Origin: Paraspadella gotoi
Taxonomy: Eukaryota > Chaetognatha
Reading direction: 5' to 3'
NCBI GenBank assembly: GCA_051294375.1
Contig: CM119263.1
Location: 7,674,635 to 7,738,634, forward strand
Length of the DNA stretch: 64,000 nucleotides
Part shown: one piece after another, positions 11,881-24,249 of the stretch
How the letters are laid out: every line of letters begins with the position of its first letter
How positions within the stretch are numbered: position 1 is the stretch's first letter
The notes under the pieces: generated by a model
Told to the model about the DNA's origin: nothing
Seen by the model: the letters and a program-made list of their open reading frames with translations, nothing else
Database searches by the model: none
Translations under genes and position numbers: made by a program

Positions 11881-13495
11881 GACAATAACCACTCTCCCAG
11901 TCTCTGCCTCGCCTAATCTAGCTCGGCACGGGCCGGGCAGGGTGAATAACGTAAAATTTAAACCGGCTCGTAACTATGTATTCCAAGGTTTGACAACCTC
12001 GACACTCCTCCAACACAACCACCCCAGATGTCAACAATAACACTCCCACCACATCCGGTGAATTTTTCGCCTTTCTAATGGTATGAGGAAAAGAAAGAGA
12101 AGACGACGTTGATAAAAGACTACCGGCGGCGAACGGAGGCGGTTCTTTCCGCTGTAATCTGATGGTTATATGGATAGAGAGAGAGAGAGAGGAGATTGAG
12201 AGATGATGAGAGAGAATGGCGAGAGAGAGAGAGAGAGAGAGAAACAAAAAAAAAAGAAGGAAAAAAAAAAAAAGATAATATCTTAAGAAAAAAAAAAAGA
12301 GAGTAGATGGCGGTAAATTCGAAACTAAATAATGGCGATATTATTCGCCCGTGGTCAAGACGAACGATGCCATATTAGATTCAATCATTTCGTCTACCTC
12401 GCTTTGGTTCCGTCGAGTGTTGGGGAGGAGTGGGCAGATGTGGAAGGAGTGGCAGATGGTTGAAGGAGAGAAGGAGGAGGAGAAGGGTAGAGCAAAAAGG
12501 AGGAGGCAGGGCGAAAAGTGAGAGGAGAGTGAAGTTAAAGTGAGGGAAACATAACTCGAGCGGCGCAGGGACGAGAGCGGGAAGAAAAGTTTTGAGTTTT
12601 GGCAGGGTTAAAGCAATGTGGTTAGAGCGGGCAGGAACGACGTAGGGTCAGGAACGACCGAAACAGGGCGGCGCGGCGTGCGGGTGGGGTAAGCAGGCGG
12701 GCGAGGCGTAAAAGGAACGCGAGCCAAAAATTTTCCATTTCCTTTCCATTTTTCTTTCCGGCTTCCCTCGTTCCCCCAAGAGAGGAGCGGCGAGCCAACA
12801 AGAACCCCGATTTCCCTTCCATTTTCTACAACGAAAAACTCTGTGGAAGAAAAAGAAAAAGAAGGGAAAAAACAGGGAGAGGGGTTGTGCGTTCTTGTGG
12901 CGATGGATAATTATCGTAACGATTTGTAGGTTCGGTTTCGCGTTACGATGTTTTACGACGCATGAGATTCGGTTCAGTTTTTAGTGAATAATCTTGAATA
13001 AAAAATTGTAAAAAAGAAAATTTTAAAACTGTGGCGAAAAATTTACAGGGCGACTAAAAGCTTTAAGTTCAAATTGTTTTGTATGTTAAACGATAAACTT
13101 TAAAATAAAACTCCACCCTATGAACAAGCGATCCAAGTATATTTTTCGTTTTAGTTTTTTTCCTTTCTAAATCTTGTTACATTTTTATACGCCAACAAAC
13201 TTAAAAGTCTCGATTGCCGAATCCTACAACGAACAAGAACATTTTGTGACGATATCGAACGAACGAACCAAAATTGTTTTGCCTGTAATAAACAGATACC
13301 GCGATTGTAAACTAATAAAAGAGAAGTTTTTTCTAGCAGAGAAACGTGATTAAATTTCCGAACGTCGTCTACAATTTTTTTCAAACGTAAACGAAAAAAA
13401 AAGCTGAAAATTACAAACTTTTTTTTCGACAGTGGAATCTGCTTAAAGAGCATAATTTTCAAACAAAAATAACCCTTCCTAGGATCTTTTCATAG

Positions 13496-13498
<3 letters not shown>

Positions 13499-13589
<91 letters not shown>

Positions 13590-13590
13590 A
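13499..13590. repeat. CT microsatellite near the palindrome centre
   Basis: A long TC array. The mirrored position in the right arm is the 209-N gap at 14331-14539, which therefore probably represents the same array unresolved. GA arrays also fill the centre itself (13979-14037). Confidence 0.9.
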
Positions 13591-14000
13591 TGCTGCTTCT
13601 TTCTCTCCCTTACCCCCAGTTTGTTTCCTTTATTTTCAACCTTCTCCATCCCCCTACCGCCATTTCCACTCAGAAAAAAAACGAACAGCGCGTCGCGACA
13701 TAAAAATACGATGTTTTTTCCGGTGGATCGTAAAAAGTGTTTGCTTTTCAAAGTGGACGCCTGTACCTGTTGAGGCGGAATACGAGAGACGATTGAGACA
13801 CAGTTGATGTAACGACGTTTGACGGAACGACTTTAACAAAACAGTTTCGAAATTTCGTCCGAGTAGTAAGATTATACAAAAATAAATACAGATAGTGGTT
13901 GCTTACTGTAACCAACTTTTTCCTGAGAAATAGAAAGAATAGAAATAGAAAGAAATAGAAATGAGAAATAGAAAGATGAGAGAGAGAGAGAGACGAGAGA

Positions 14001-14037
<37 letters not shown>

Positions 14038-14062
14038 NNNNNNNNNNNNNNNNNNNNNNNNN
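14038..14062. other. 25-N gap at the palindrome centre
   Basis: The gap separates mirror images: AACTTTTTCCTGAGAAA lies on the left side and its reverse complement begins directly after the gap. The equal length of this gap and 15725-15749 suggests a scaffolder placeholder. Confidence 1.
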
Positions 14063-14330
14063 TTTCTCAGGAAAAAGTTGGTTACAGTAACAACCACTAT
14101 ATGTATTTATTTTTGTATAATCTTACTACCGACGAATTTCGAACTGTTTGTACGTCGTTCCGTCAAACGTCGTTACATCAACTGTGTCTCAATCGTCTCT
14201 CGTCATCCCAGCCTCAGACAGGTACAGGCGTCCACTTTGAAAAGCAAACACTTTTGTCGAGTCCACCGGAAAAAACATCGTATTTTTATGTCGGCGACGC
14301 TGTTCGTTTTTTTCTGAGTGGGAAATGGCG

Positions 14331-14539
14331 NNNNNNNNNNNNNNNNNNNNNNNNNNNNNNNNNNNNNNNNNNNNNNNNNNNNNNNNNNNNNNNNNNNNNN
14401 NNNNNNNNNNNNNNNNNNNNNNNNNNNNNNNNNNNNNNNNNNNNNNNNNNNNNNNNNNNNNNNNNNNNNNNNNNNNNNNNNNNNNNNNNNNNNNNNNNNN
14501 NNNNNNNNNNNNNNNNNNNNNNNNNNNNNNNNNNNNNNN
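14331..14539. other. Assembly gap (209 N)
   Basis: By mirroring, it corresponds to the CT array at 13499-13590 and its flanks. Confidence 1.
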
Positions 14540-14545
14540 GAGGGT

Positions 14546-15724
14546 TTTTTGTTTGGAAAATTATGCTCTTTAAGCAGATTCAACTGTCGCAAAAAAAAAG
14601 TTTTGTATTTTCAGCTTTTTTTTTCGTTTACGTTTGAAAAAAATTGTAGGACGACGGTTCGGAAATTTAATCACGTTTCTCTGCTAGAAAAAACTTCTCT
14701 TTTATTAGGTTTACAAAATCGGTATCTGTTTATTACAGGCAAACAATTTTGGTTCGTTCGTTCGATATCGTCGCAAAATGTTCTTGTATCGTTCGGTAGG
14801 ATTCGGCATCGAGACTTTTTAAGTTTGTTGGCGTGTAAATGTAAACAAGATTTAGAAGAAAAAAAACTAAAACAAAAATATACTTGGATCGCTTGTTCAT
14901 AGGTGGAGTTTTATTTTAAAGTTTATCGTTTAACATACAAACAATTTGAAGCTTAAAGCTTTTAGTTCGCCCTGTAAAGTTTTTCGCCACAGTTTTTAAA
15001 TTTTTCTCTTTTTTACAATTTTATTCAAGATTATTCACTAAAACTGAACCGAATCTCATGCGTCGTAAAACATCGTAACCGAACCGAACCTACGAATCGT
15101 TACGATAATTATCCATCGCCACAAGACGCCACACCCCTCTCCCTGTTTTTCCCTTCTTTCTTTTCTTCCACAGAGTTTTCGTTGTAAAAATGGAAGGGAA
15201 ATCGGGTTTTGTTGGCTCGCCGCTCCTCTCTGGGGGAACGAGGGAAGCGGAAAGAAAAATGGAAAGGAAATGGAAATTTTTGGCTCGCGGTTCCGACGCC
15301 TCGCCCGCCCTGCTTGCCCCACCCGCCCGTCCCCCGCCCTGCCGGTCGTTCCTGACCCTACGTCGTCCCTGCTGCTCTAACCACATTGCTTTAACCCTGC
15401 CAAAACTCAAAACTTTTCTGCTCCCGCTCTCGTCACTGCGCCGCTCGAGTTATGTTTCCTCACTTAACTTCACTCTCCTCTCACTTTTCGCCGTGCCTTC
15501 CTCCCTTTTGCTCTACCCTTCTCCTCCTCCTTCTCTTCCTTCCACATCTGCCACTCCTCCCCACATTCGACGGAACCAAAGCGAGGTAGACGAATGATTG
15601 ATCTAATATGGCATCGTTCGTCTTGACCACGGCGAATATATCGCCATTATTTTAGTTTCGAATTTACCGCCATTCTTCTCTTTTTTTTTCTTAGATATTA
15701 TCTTTCTTTTTTTCCTTCTTTTTT
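14546..15724. repeat. Inner segment repeated directly at 15750-16944 across a 25-N gap
   Basis: From the ATTATGC-CTTTAAGCAG region onward, 14546-15724 and 15750-16944 are the same sequence in the same orientation, with scattered one-base differences. A single mirrored copy is present in the left arm (about 13462 down to 12290). The piece 14063-15724 is bounded on both sides by 25-N gaps, so it appears to be a small contig that overlaps the start of the next one and was not merged. Confidence 0.85.
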
Positions 15725-15749
15725 NNNNNNNNNNNNNNNNNNNNNNNNN
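15725..15749. other. 25-N gap between directly repeated segments
   Basis: The sequence before the gap ends in the poly-T stretch that also occurs at about 16920-16944. The sequence after it restarts at the equivalent of position 14546. Confidence 1.
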
Positions 15750-16944
15750 TTTTTGTGGAAATTATGCCTTTAAGCAGATTCACACTGTCGAAAAAAAAGT
15801 TTGTAATTTTCAGCTTTTTTTTTCGTTTACGTTTGAAAAAAATTGTAGAACGACGGTTCGGAAATTTAATCACTTCTCTGCTAGAAAAAACTTCTCTTTT
15901 ATTAGTTACAAAAATCGCGGTATCTGTTTATTACAGGCAAACAATTTTGGTTCGTTCTTCGTATCGTCGACAAAATGTCTTGTTCGTTCGGTTAGGATTC
16001 GGCAATCGAGACTTTTAAGTTTGTTGGTTCGTGATAAATGTAACAAGATTTAGAAGAAAAAAACTAAAACAAAAATATACCTTGGATCGCTTGTTCATAG
16101 TGGAGTTTTATTAAGTTTTTCGTTTAACATACAAAACAATTTAAGCTTAAAGCTTTAGTTGCCCTGGTAAAGTTTTTCGCCACAGTTTTTTAAATTTCTC
16201 TTTTTTTACAATTTTTTATTCAGCATTATTCACTAAAACTGAACCGAATCTCAATGCGTCGTAAAACTCGTCGCAAACCGAACCTACGAAATCGTTACGA
16301 TAATTATCCATCGCCACAAGAACGCCACAACCCTCTCCCTGTTTTTTCCCTTCTTTTCTTTTTCTTCCACAGATTTTCGTTGTAGAAAATGGAAGGGAAT
16401 CGGGGTTCTTGTTGGCTCGCCGCTCCTCTCTTGGGGGAACGAGGAAGCCGGAAAGAAAAATGGAAAGGAAATGGAAAATTTTTGCGCTCGCGTTCCGTAC
16501 GCCTCGCCCGCCCTGCTTTGCCCCACCCGCCGCCGCCCGCCCTGTCGGTCGTTCCTGACCCTACGTCGTCTCCTGCTTCGCTCTAACCACATTGCTTTAA
16601 CCCTGCCAAAACTCAAACTTTTCTTCCCGCTCTCGTCCTGCGCCGCTCGAGTATGTTCCTCACTTAACTTCACTCTCCTCTCACTTTTCGCCCTGCCTAT
16701 CCTCCTTTTGCTCTACCCTTCTCTCCTCTCCTCTTCAACTCTGCCCTCCTTCCACATCGCCACTCCTCCCCAACATTCGACGGAACCAAAGCGAGGAGAC
16801 GAATGATTGATCTAAATATGGCATCGTTCGGTCTTGAAACCCACGGGCGAATAATATCGCCATTATTTAGTTTCGAATTTACCGCCCATCTATCTCTTTT
16901 TTTTTTCTTAGATATTATCTTTCTTTTTTTTCCTTCTTTTTTTT
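15750..16944. repeat. Second direct copy of the 14546-15724 segment
   Basis: This copy continues seamlessly into the rest of the right arm (GA/CT array at 16960-17031, then the 17040-17330 segment), unlike the first copy, which stops at the gap. Differences between the copies are single-base indels at homopolymers, which suggests uncorrected read error rather than old divergence. Confidence 0.85.
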
Positions 16945-16983
16945 TGTCCTCTTCTCTCGCTCTCTCTCTCATCTCTCAATCTC

Positions 16984-17033
<50 letters not shown>

Positions 17034-17336
17034 CATATAAAAACCATTTCAGATGATTACAGCGAGACCGCCTCCGTCGCGCCGGGTAGTCTTTATCAAC
17101 GTCGTCTTCTTTCTTTTCCTCATAACCATTTAGAAGGCGAAAAATTCACCGGATGTGGTGGGAGTGTTATTGTTGACATCTGGGGGTGGTTGTGTTGGAG
17201 GAGTGTCGAGGTTGTCAACTTGGAATACATAGTTACGAAGCCGGTTTAAATTTTACGTTATTCACCCTGCCCGGCCCGTGCCGAGCATAGATTAGCGAGG
17301 CAGAGACTGGGAGAGTGGTTATTGTCATTAAATTTA

Positions 17337-17417
17337 TTAAAATTAAATTAAATTAAATTAAATTAAATTAAATTAAATTAAATTAAATTAAATTAAATTA
17401 AATTAAAATTAAATTTA
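17337..17417. repeat. AAATT pentanucleotide array (right arm)
   Basis: Around 15 perfect AAATT units flanked by slightly degenerate ones. Confidence 0.9.
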
Positions 17418-17612
17418 AAGCGTTCTCTTCGAAACGTGTTCAAACCTTTTTGTATTTCCGGTGACCTGATATATTCGAGAAGACGTTATCGATTGTCTGA
17501 AATCGCTGTGTTATTTCGCTCGACAACCGTTCACGAGTCGTTAGCAGCGATTCCTGCCACTGTGCGCGAATGCTCTGACCAGATTGGATGGATGGGGGAA
17601 AGTCCAGAGGAT

Positions 17613-17661
<49 letters not shown>

Positions 17662-17889
17662 GGAGAGAGAGAGAAAGTTTTTATCGCGTTCAGATAATGT
17701 TTATGCAAATCCGGTCGTTCTCATTCTTAGGAATAATGTAACTCTGCTTAAAGTGGAATGAGGCTCGTTAGCGGAGCTTAGCATGAAAGATAGGCAAAAC
17801 ACTTTGTCCCAAATCGCTTCTCCGACTTCAACGATTTTTTTTCTTTGAGCATCACGGTTTTTTTTTATTCAACATTTTTATCTGTTTTT

Positions 17890-17921
17890 GAATTATTTGT
17901 TTATTTATTTTATTTATTAAT

Positions 17922-18012
<91 letters not shown>

Positions 18013-18015
18013 TCA
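17890..18015. repeat. TTTA tetranucleotide array (right arm)
   Basis: About 30 nearly perfect TTTA units. It is more regular than its mirror copy, where indels have broken the phase. Confidence 0.9.
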
Positions 18016-18367
18016 ATTCATTTGTTTACTTTATTTGTGATATTGATGAAGCTATTATAATTTTTTTTCATGTCATTCAATAAATTATTTTATTAAATTA
18101 AAGAAAAACTAATATAATTATATATTTTTTTTTTTAAAACTCAATTTTTTCAGTCGATCATTTCTACTGTTTCACTTTATTTTAAAATTTTGCCCACGCC
18201 CAACCACACCTGGTATTCCCTGAAACTAAACCCACGCCAAATGTATTTTCCCCGGATGTAACTGAACCCGACGAATGTATTTTTCTTTCGCCGACAGGTT
18301 TCCGCCTCTCGAAGAACCAAAGATGAGATCTGAGGGATTTAGATCCCCGAGAACTCGTATAAGTTAA

Positions 18368-18445
18368 TGACGTCATCAGGAAATGAAAAGATGGCGCGCG
18401 CGAGACAAAATGGCTGCCAAGATGGCCGCCAAAATGGCCGGCGGC
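18368..18445 (+). promoter_or_regulatory. Promoter-like cluster: palindromic CRE plus four YY1-type motifs
   Basis: A perfect TGACGTCA lies at 18368-18375. It is followed by AAGATGGCG (from 18388) and three contiguous 12-mers of YY1 type: AAAATGGCTGCC (18407-18418), AAGATGGCCGCC (18419-18430) and AAAATGGCCGGC (18431-18442). YY1 sites in this sense orientation typically lie at or just after transcription starts, which would place a start near 18.38 kb reading rightwards, toward Caskin 5.9 kb away. A non-coding first exon is inferred, not shown. The cluster is mirrored in the left arm. Confidence 0.55.
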
Positions 18446-19521
18446 GAGAAAGGAGGGCCGCCGTCGATTCTGATCAAGATTGATTAATCCAAACACGAGA
18501 CGAGAAACCGTAAGACGGTCGAGTTATTAAACCCGAACGACGATGCAAAGAAGAAAAAAAAATCTAAGATGAGAAAAAAAAAATCGTCTAAATTTTCTGA
18601 AGGCGGGCGAGTAGGAAGAAAACCTTCGTCTTTCTTCATTCTAAACTCTCCTATTTATCCTCACCTATTTTCTCCTCCTATTTTCTTCGCCTTCTTCATC
18701 TCTCTTCCGCGTTCCAATTTCTTTTCTTCCTTCCTTCCTCCCTCGAATCAACATCAACCGACGCACGCCCTCTCCTCCGTTCATCTTCAAACCAGCCCTC
18801 CGCTCCCCTCCCTTCCACCCCCCACCCTCTCCGCGACTTCACCCGTCTCCCTTTTTTCTCGTTTGACGCGATTTCTCTAATTCGAGAAGAGAAAACCGCG
18901 TTCCAGAGATAGGACTTCGCGGTCCATTTGGCGCCGCCTCATCAGGTCAGATATCGGAGATTCCCGATTCCTTCTCGTGTTACATAAGTGGGAACTCTTT
19001 TGCTTCCGGCAGCCTTCCTCTCGCCCATTCGCTTCCCCACCCCCGTTGACGGCCGCAGACTCCGCAGCCGCCGCCGCAGCCGTCGACACCACCTCGATGC
19101 CCGCGCAATGAATCCCATTTCCCATAAGTGGCATCTTCATCTCGTCCTCAACTTTTCGCCGCAACTAACGACTTCCTTTTTCTAACGGTCACCGCGAACC
19201 CCACCCTACCCCCGCCTGTCTACCCTTTTTTCTTGATACGCCGGGACCACTTAACCCCGCCGAGCCCTTGGCCACGGCACGTCGGGCACGCCAATATCGC
19301 CGTTGATTCCTCGATCACAATAAGTCCCCCTTTCGTCCTTTTTCTTATTCTCCTTATAGGATTTCACCCTCTCACCCTTTTGAATTTAAACCCTCCTTAA
19401 GCGTCTCCCCACCTTCCAACCCTCCCCCCATCTCTCCCCCAACGGATTTCCGCCTCCCAATGTGGCATAAGGATCGTATTTCCTTCTTCGCCTCCTAACG
19501 ACGACTGTAACGTTGGCGATC

Positions 19522-19569
<48 letters not shown>

Positions 19570-19985
19570 CTCTCTCTCTCTCTCTCCTCTTTTTTACTTC
19601 CACATCTGCCGAAGAAGGAGGTATATCACCTGAAAGAGATAGGTAAGAGAAAGACAAAGATGCAAGAGGCAAAGAGTATCGAAGTTTAGAATTCTCCAAA
19701 AAAAATAATGGTCTTATATTTTTCTCGGGAGGGCGTGGCTAGACCTCTCTCTTCGACGAAACCCCCCCCCATCCTCGAACTCACGCGTCTTTCAATTTCC
19801 TTTTTCTTTCTTCCTTTTATTTCTTTTTTTTTTCCGACCCCGCAGGTTTTTTTTTTCTATTTTCGTAGTTTATTGCCTCCATAAAGTGTTGACCATTCTA
19901 GACATTCCGCGGTCCTGATTATCCCTTGTCCGATACACATCGCATTGGACTTGCAACACTTTTCAATCCCGCTTTCTTTGTTCCG

Positions 19986-20030
<45 letters not shown>

Positions 20031-23000
20031 CGGAGAGCTGGAGCGGGTAAATGGATGAGGTCGGAGAAGGGCGGAAGAGGGGAAGGGGAAAATGGTGACA
20101 ATATTACTATTTGTTGACACCAGTTGGGGCAGTTGTGGGGCATTTAGATGCTATACTGGCTGCAAGGCGTCCGCAGCGGAAAAAAATAAATAGGTAATCA
20201 TTAAAAAATTTCAAACATGATTATAGGTTGTCTCCCCAAATTGACAATCTTGGTTATGGATAGTAAAAACATATACATGAATCGCAGTAATATTTGAATA
20301 TGAATTGAATATAGTACATTCTACAGGCTTTTTGGTTGAGTACATAAGTACATAAGTAAACTGTAAACAATTCTATTCATATTCATAGACATAGCATTCT
20401 ATGCATACTATTCATTGCATAGTCTCGATGTGTCCTGCGGTGAAGCTTTTGGTCTTTTGTTTTTTTTTACCATGAAAGGTCGAAGCCCCAAGTCAGTGGC
20501 GGACTCGACCGACGATTATGCGAACTCCTGCCGACTGGGGAGGATCCGGAAGTAGACTTGGGCTGAAAACGTTACGTATTACGCGAATTTTCTGGATTTA
20601 TACTTTCCTGAAGTCCTGAAGTCGTGAAGCAGTTTGGGTCTCGAAATAGGCCGGATTCCGGTAAAGATTATTTGGAAATACAAGATTTCTCCGAATACTG
20701 CTCAATATTTGTAAAACGCGGAACGATTTTTATCGGACATTGACGCCTGTACTACATCATTCCCATGTTAAAAGTCTTTGCTTTTTAATTTTTTTGTAGT
20801 AATTCGTTACTGCATTCCTCGTGAGCATTTGAAAGCCGCCGTTAAAAAAAATTTACCAAAGGAAAACGTGAAGAGATTTTAACATTTTGAAAAAAGATAT
20901 ATCAAGACATGTATAAATTTCTTGATAATTGAATTTGTTTTGAATTCCTAATAAGCGAAAAAAGATTAGGAGCAAATACGAGCTTTTCAATCAGAAATAA
21001 AGGGAAATTCGCTACCTGGAATTGATGGCTCTGTTAAACAAGTATAATCTCACTATGTGTTAAAATGGATATCATAAGAAAGCCTGTTAAAAATTGATTC
21101 GGGAATATTGATTATAATTTCTTAAAAGTAATATACCTTGCTATTTTAAAATTAAATTAATCATATTTTTATACCTTATAATTTTTTTATATTACAGAAT
21201 CGGAAAATATATAATAGTATATAGTTTTAAAGGGCTTTCTGGCAATATAAATATTATTGTTATTTTTTAAAAAACTTTTATATAAATCGTCCAGAAAATA
21301 AGACAAATTTTTTTGATTCAAAAACATTATGCTATCGAGCAGGGAGATCGTTTTCTAAGCTATCTTTTAACTCTTTCTGTTAAAGTAGAATTAAACCGAA
21401 AGAAATGATATTTATACATATAAAATGAGCGTTTTGTCTTTAAGTATCTTTTTTCAAAATATTAAAATCTTTTCACGTTTTCCTTTGGTTAATTTTTTTT
21501 AACGTCGGGTTTCAAATGGTCACCTTGTACTGAAGCATTGCTGCTAAATCGTGTTAAGTTTAAAACCTCTTACTCTTAGCGTATGATATCAATAACTAAA
21601 AAAAATTTACTCGTAATACCGATACGTTTAAATATCTTCGGTGAAAATTCACTCGAATTTAAATTGATCAGATCATTCATTAAATTGATTGAATTTTTTT
21701 TCCCGATGCATTTGTCTTTCGGGTAAATTTTAGACATTTCCAGCGGCCTATGGGAAAATAATAAATAAAATGAGAAAAGAATAACTAGGAATGTAACAAC
21801 AAAGATATCAAATTTGGATAAATGATCTGGGACCCGTATCGTTTATCCATATCACAGATTATAGATAATTGAATTTTATATATTTTAAGGAAATAATTTT
21901 TTTAAATTGTATTTGAAAATTTAAAATTTAATATTTTATTTAGACATCGTTATTTCCTTTCGTTTCGTTGTGTTTAGATGATAAAGGACGTTTTAAAATT
22001 GTTCAACAACGATTTTATTTGTATAAGACGGACATGTTTCGGCTTTAAATGTACAAGCCTTCATCGGCGTCAAAGATATTTTTAAAATATATTTAAAAAT
22101 ATATTTAAAATATAAATATATATTTTATTAAAATCAAATTTTATATGCTTTAATTTACCATATCTTTAATTTTTAAATTTATTTTAAATGTTTAAATTTA
22201 TTTAAATTTAAAACTTTTTTATTTACCGTAATTACCAATTTTAATTTTACTTTAATTTTAATATGTAACTTTATAATATAATAATTAAGCTTTTAATTAA
22301 TATTTATAATACTTAAAACTTGATAAATGAATCTTTATTAAAAACCATCCTCTTCCTTCGAATGTTAATTTTATTAGAAAAACCTGGCTATTCCCTTTCT
22401 CGCTACAGATGTCTAAAACTTACCAATGCCGTCTTTCGTTGTTATCACTACACCGTAGTGACTAATTTTCTTCCATTAGTTTCTCCAGTTTTCTTTACGA
22501 TCACTTTACAAAATATGGATATAATGTTTATCCGACTAAATTAAAGACAAAAATCGGGATTTAGTCTTTGGGTACAAGTGGGGGAGAGGCAATCAGAAAA
22601 ACTCAAATGACAAGCTTGCATTTTTTCATACATTTGTTTCTCTTATTATTTATTTATTACATTTAATCCCCTTCCCTGACTATTCTTTTTAGTTTTCATT
22701 ACTTAAGACACTTCTCCAATCATTTGATTTGTCCTTTTTCCAAATTTTTTTTCGGCTTCTATGTACTTTAATTGCGTTTCTAACTTCTGTTTTTATTTTT
22801 CGAGCTTTCTAACCACGCTCTGACGCAGAGATTTAAATTTATTAACCGCCGGGGTCATCTATTATTTTGCGACTCGGATTCAAATTGACAATAACAGGAC
22901 TTTATACAACTATCTAACTTTAAAAAGAACAAATTTTAACAGTTTGTGCCGAGGGCTTTTTTTTGATGCCTGATCGCAAAGGATATAATTTTGACGTTTT

Positions 23001-24249
23001 TCACTGGGTCTGCGAATCGGCCCTGAAACGAAAAAATGTCCCGAATTGAACTGCGGTGGTACGAGGCCGTTCTCGAACGAATGAATGAAATTTGACTGTG
23101 TGAACCTCATCTTCTGACAGTCAACCCAATTTCCGTCCAACGCAAATAAACCACTTTCGTATTTATCTTTCGTTGAAGCGATGCGAGATAAAGAATCTTT
23201 CCGGCCCCGCTATTCGATTCGGTGAACGGTCTAAACTCTACAGTCTCTGCGTTCCCGTTTTCTGAGATTAAAAAAAAGAATCCCTTTTCCATGAGCATGA
23301 ATGTTTACCGAAGCCTTCATCGTAATTTTGCTTTTTCATAAAATGTTTTGTTTGAGGGGAAAGTTGTTTTTAAGACATTTTAATACGTAAATTATTACTC
23401 TCCACGATTCGAAGTTAATGACAACGTAGAAATTTTGATGGTTTTTTTTAAATAAAAAAGAAAATTTGGTTTAAATTAAAACCCTTTCGTCTTCCTTGGG
23501 ATTTTGGATTCGACACGTACGAGTTTAGTTTTAGGATTTAAAAAGATTTATTCGGAATGCAGCCTTCCGTATTTTTGCGATAAATTTACCGAACATTAGC
23601 GTTTGAGAGATAATTAGACTAATTAACTTTTGAAGTTGAGTCTCGCGGTTTTTTGTTCACTTCCCTTTTAGGCGGCTTCTGGGCGGAAAAGCATTTTGGT
23701 CGGACAGTCATCCATCAAACCTTTTGCCATTCTCAATAAATTTGCTAATTATAATGAGTGAGAAGTGACTAATGTACTGAATACAATTAAAATAAAGGAT
23801 AAACCCTTTTCGAATGTTCTTACACTTATTATTCATCCTCGTTTTGAAAATGAAAAAAAAAATAAATTCACTACACATGGCGAACACTAACCGATTCGGG
23901 AATCTCAGTCCCGTCATCGATTTTAATTTTTTTTCTTCTTTTAAATCACAGAACTCGGGAGGGAAACCAAACAAACATTTTTCTCTCTATCTCTCGCCCA
24001 TCGTTGGGTTTATCTCCGCGTTCATGAGATTGACTTTTGCCGATGTGAAACTTCGATTCTTGGAGGAAGAGGAGGAGGGGCCGGAGTCTTCGAGAGGCGC
24101 TGCTCCTCCTCCGAGGACCGAGACGATGACGACGACGCTCAGGACGACGACGGCGAAGATCGAGTAACTTTTTTTTTCTTCCGATGGAGACTCGCGTCTC
24201 GGTCTCCAGATTCTCTCCGCCGGAATCCGCTTCTTCTCCGCCGGAAATC

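Larger units (their letters stand above)
4011..13990. repeat. Left arm of a ~10-kb near-palindrome (reverse complement of 14063-24861)
   Basis: Landmarks mirror in order: Caskin exon 1 (4194-4657 and 24250-24676), the YY1/CRE cluster (10690-10801 and 18368-18445), the ATTT-type array (about 11160-11290 and 17890-18015), the AATTT pentamer array (about 11795-11860 and 17337-17417), and the sequence around the central GA array. Between the outer edge and the CRE the left arm measures 6783 bp and the right arm 6486 bp, so the left arm carries about 4-5% net insertion. The homology stops abruptly at 4011, directly next to a CT microsatellite (3992-4010). Confidence 0.92.

Noticed and set aside
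24184-24249. Upstream in-frame ATG adding 22 residues to Caskin
   Set aside because: MGKD at 24250 matches the conserved Caskin N-terminus, and the upstream residues look like translated leader.
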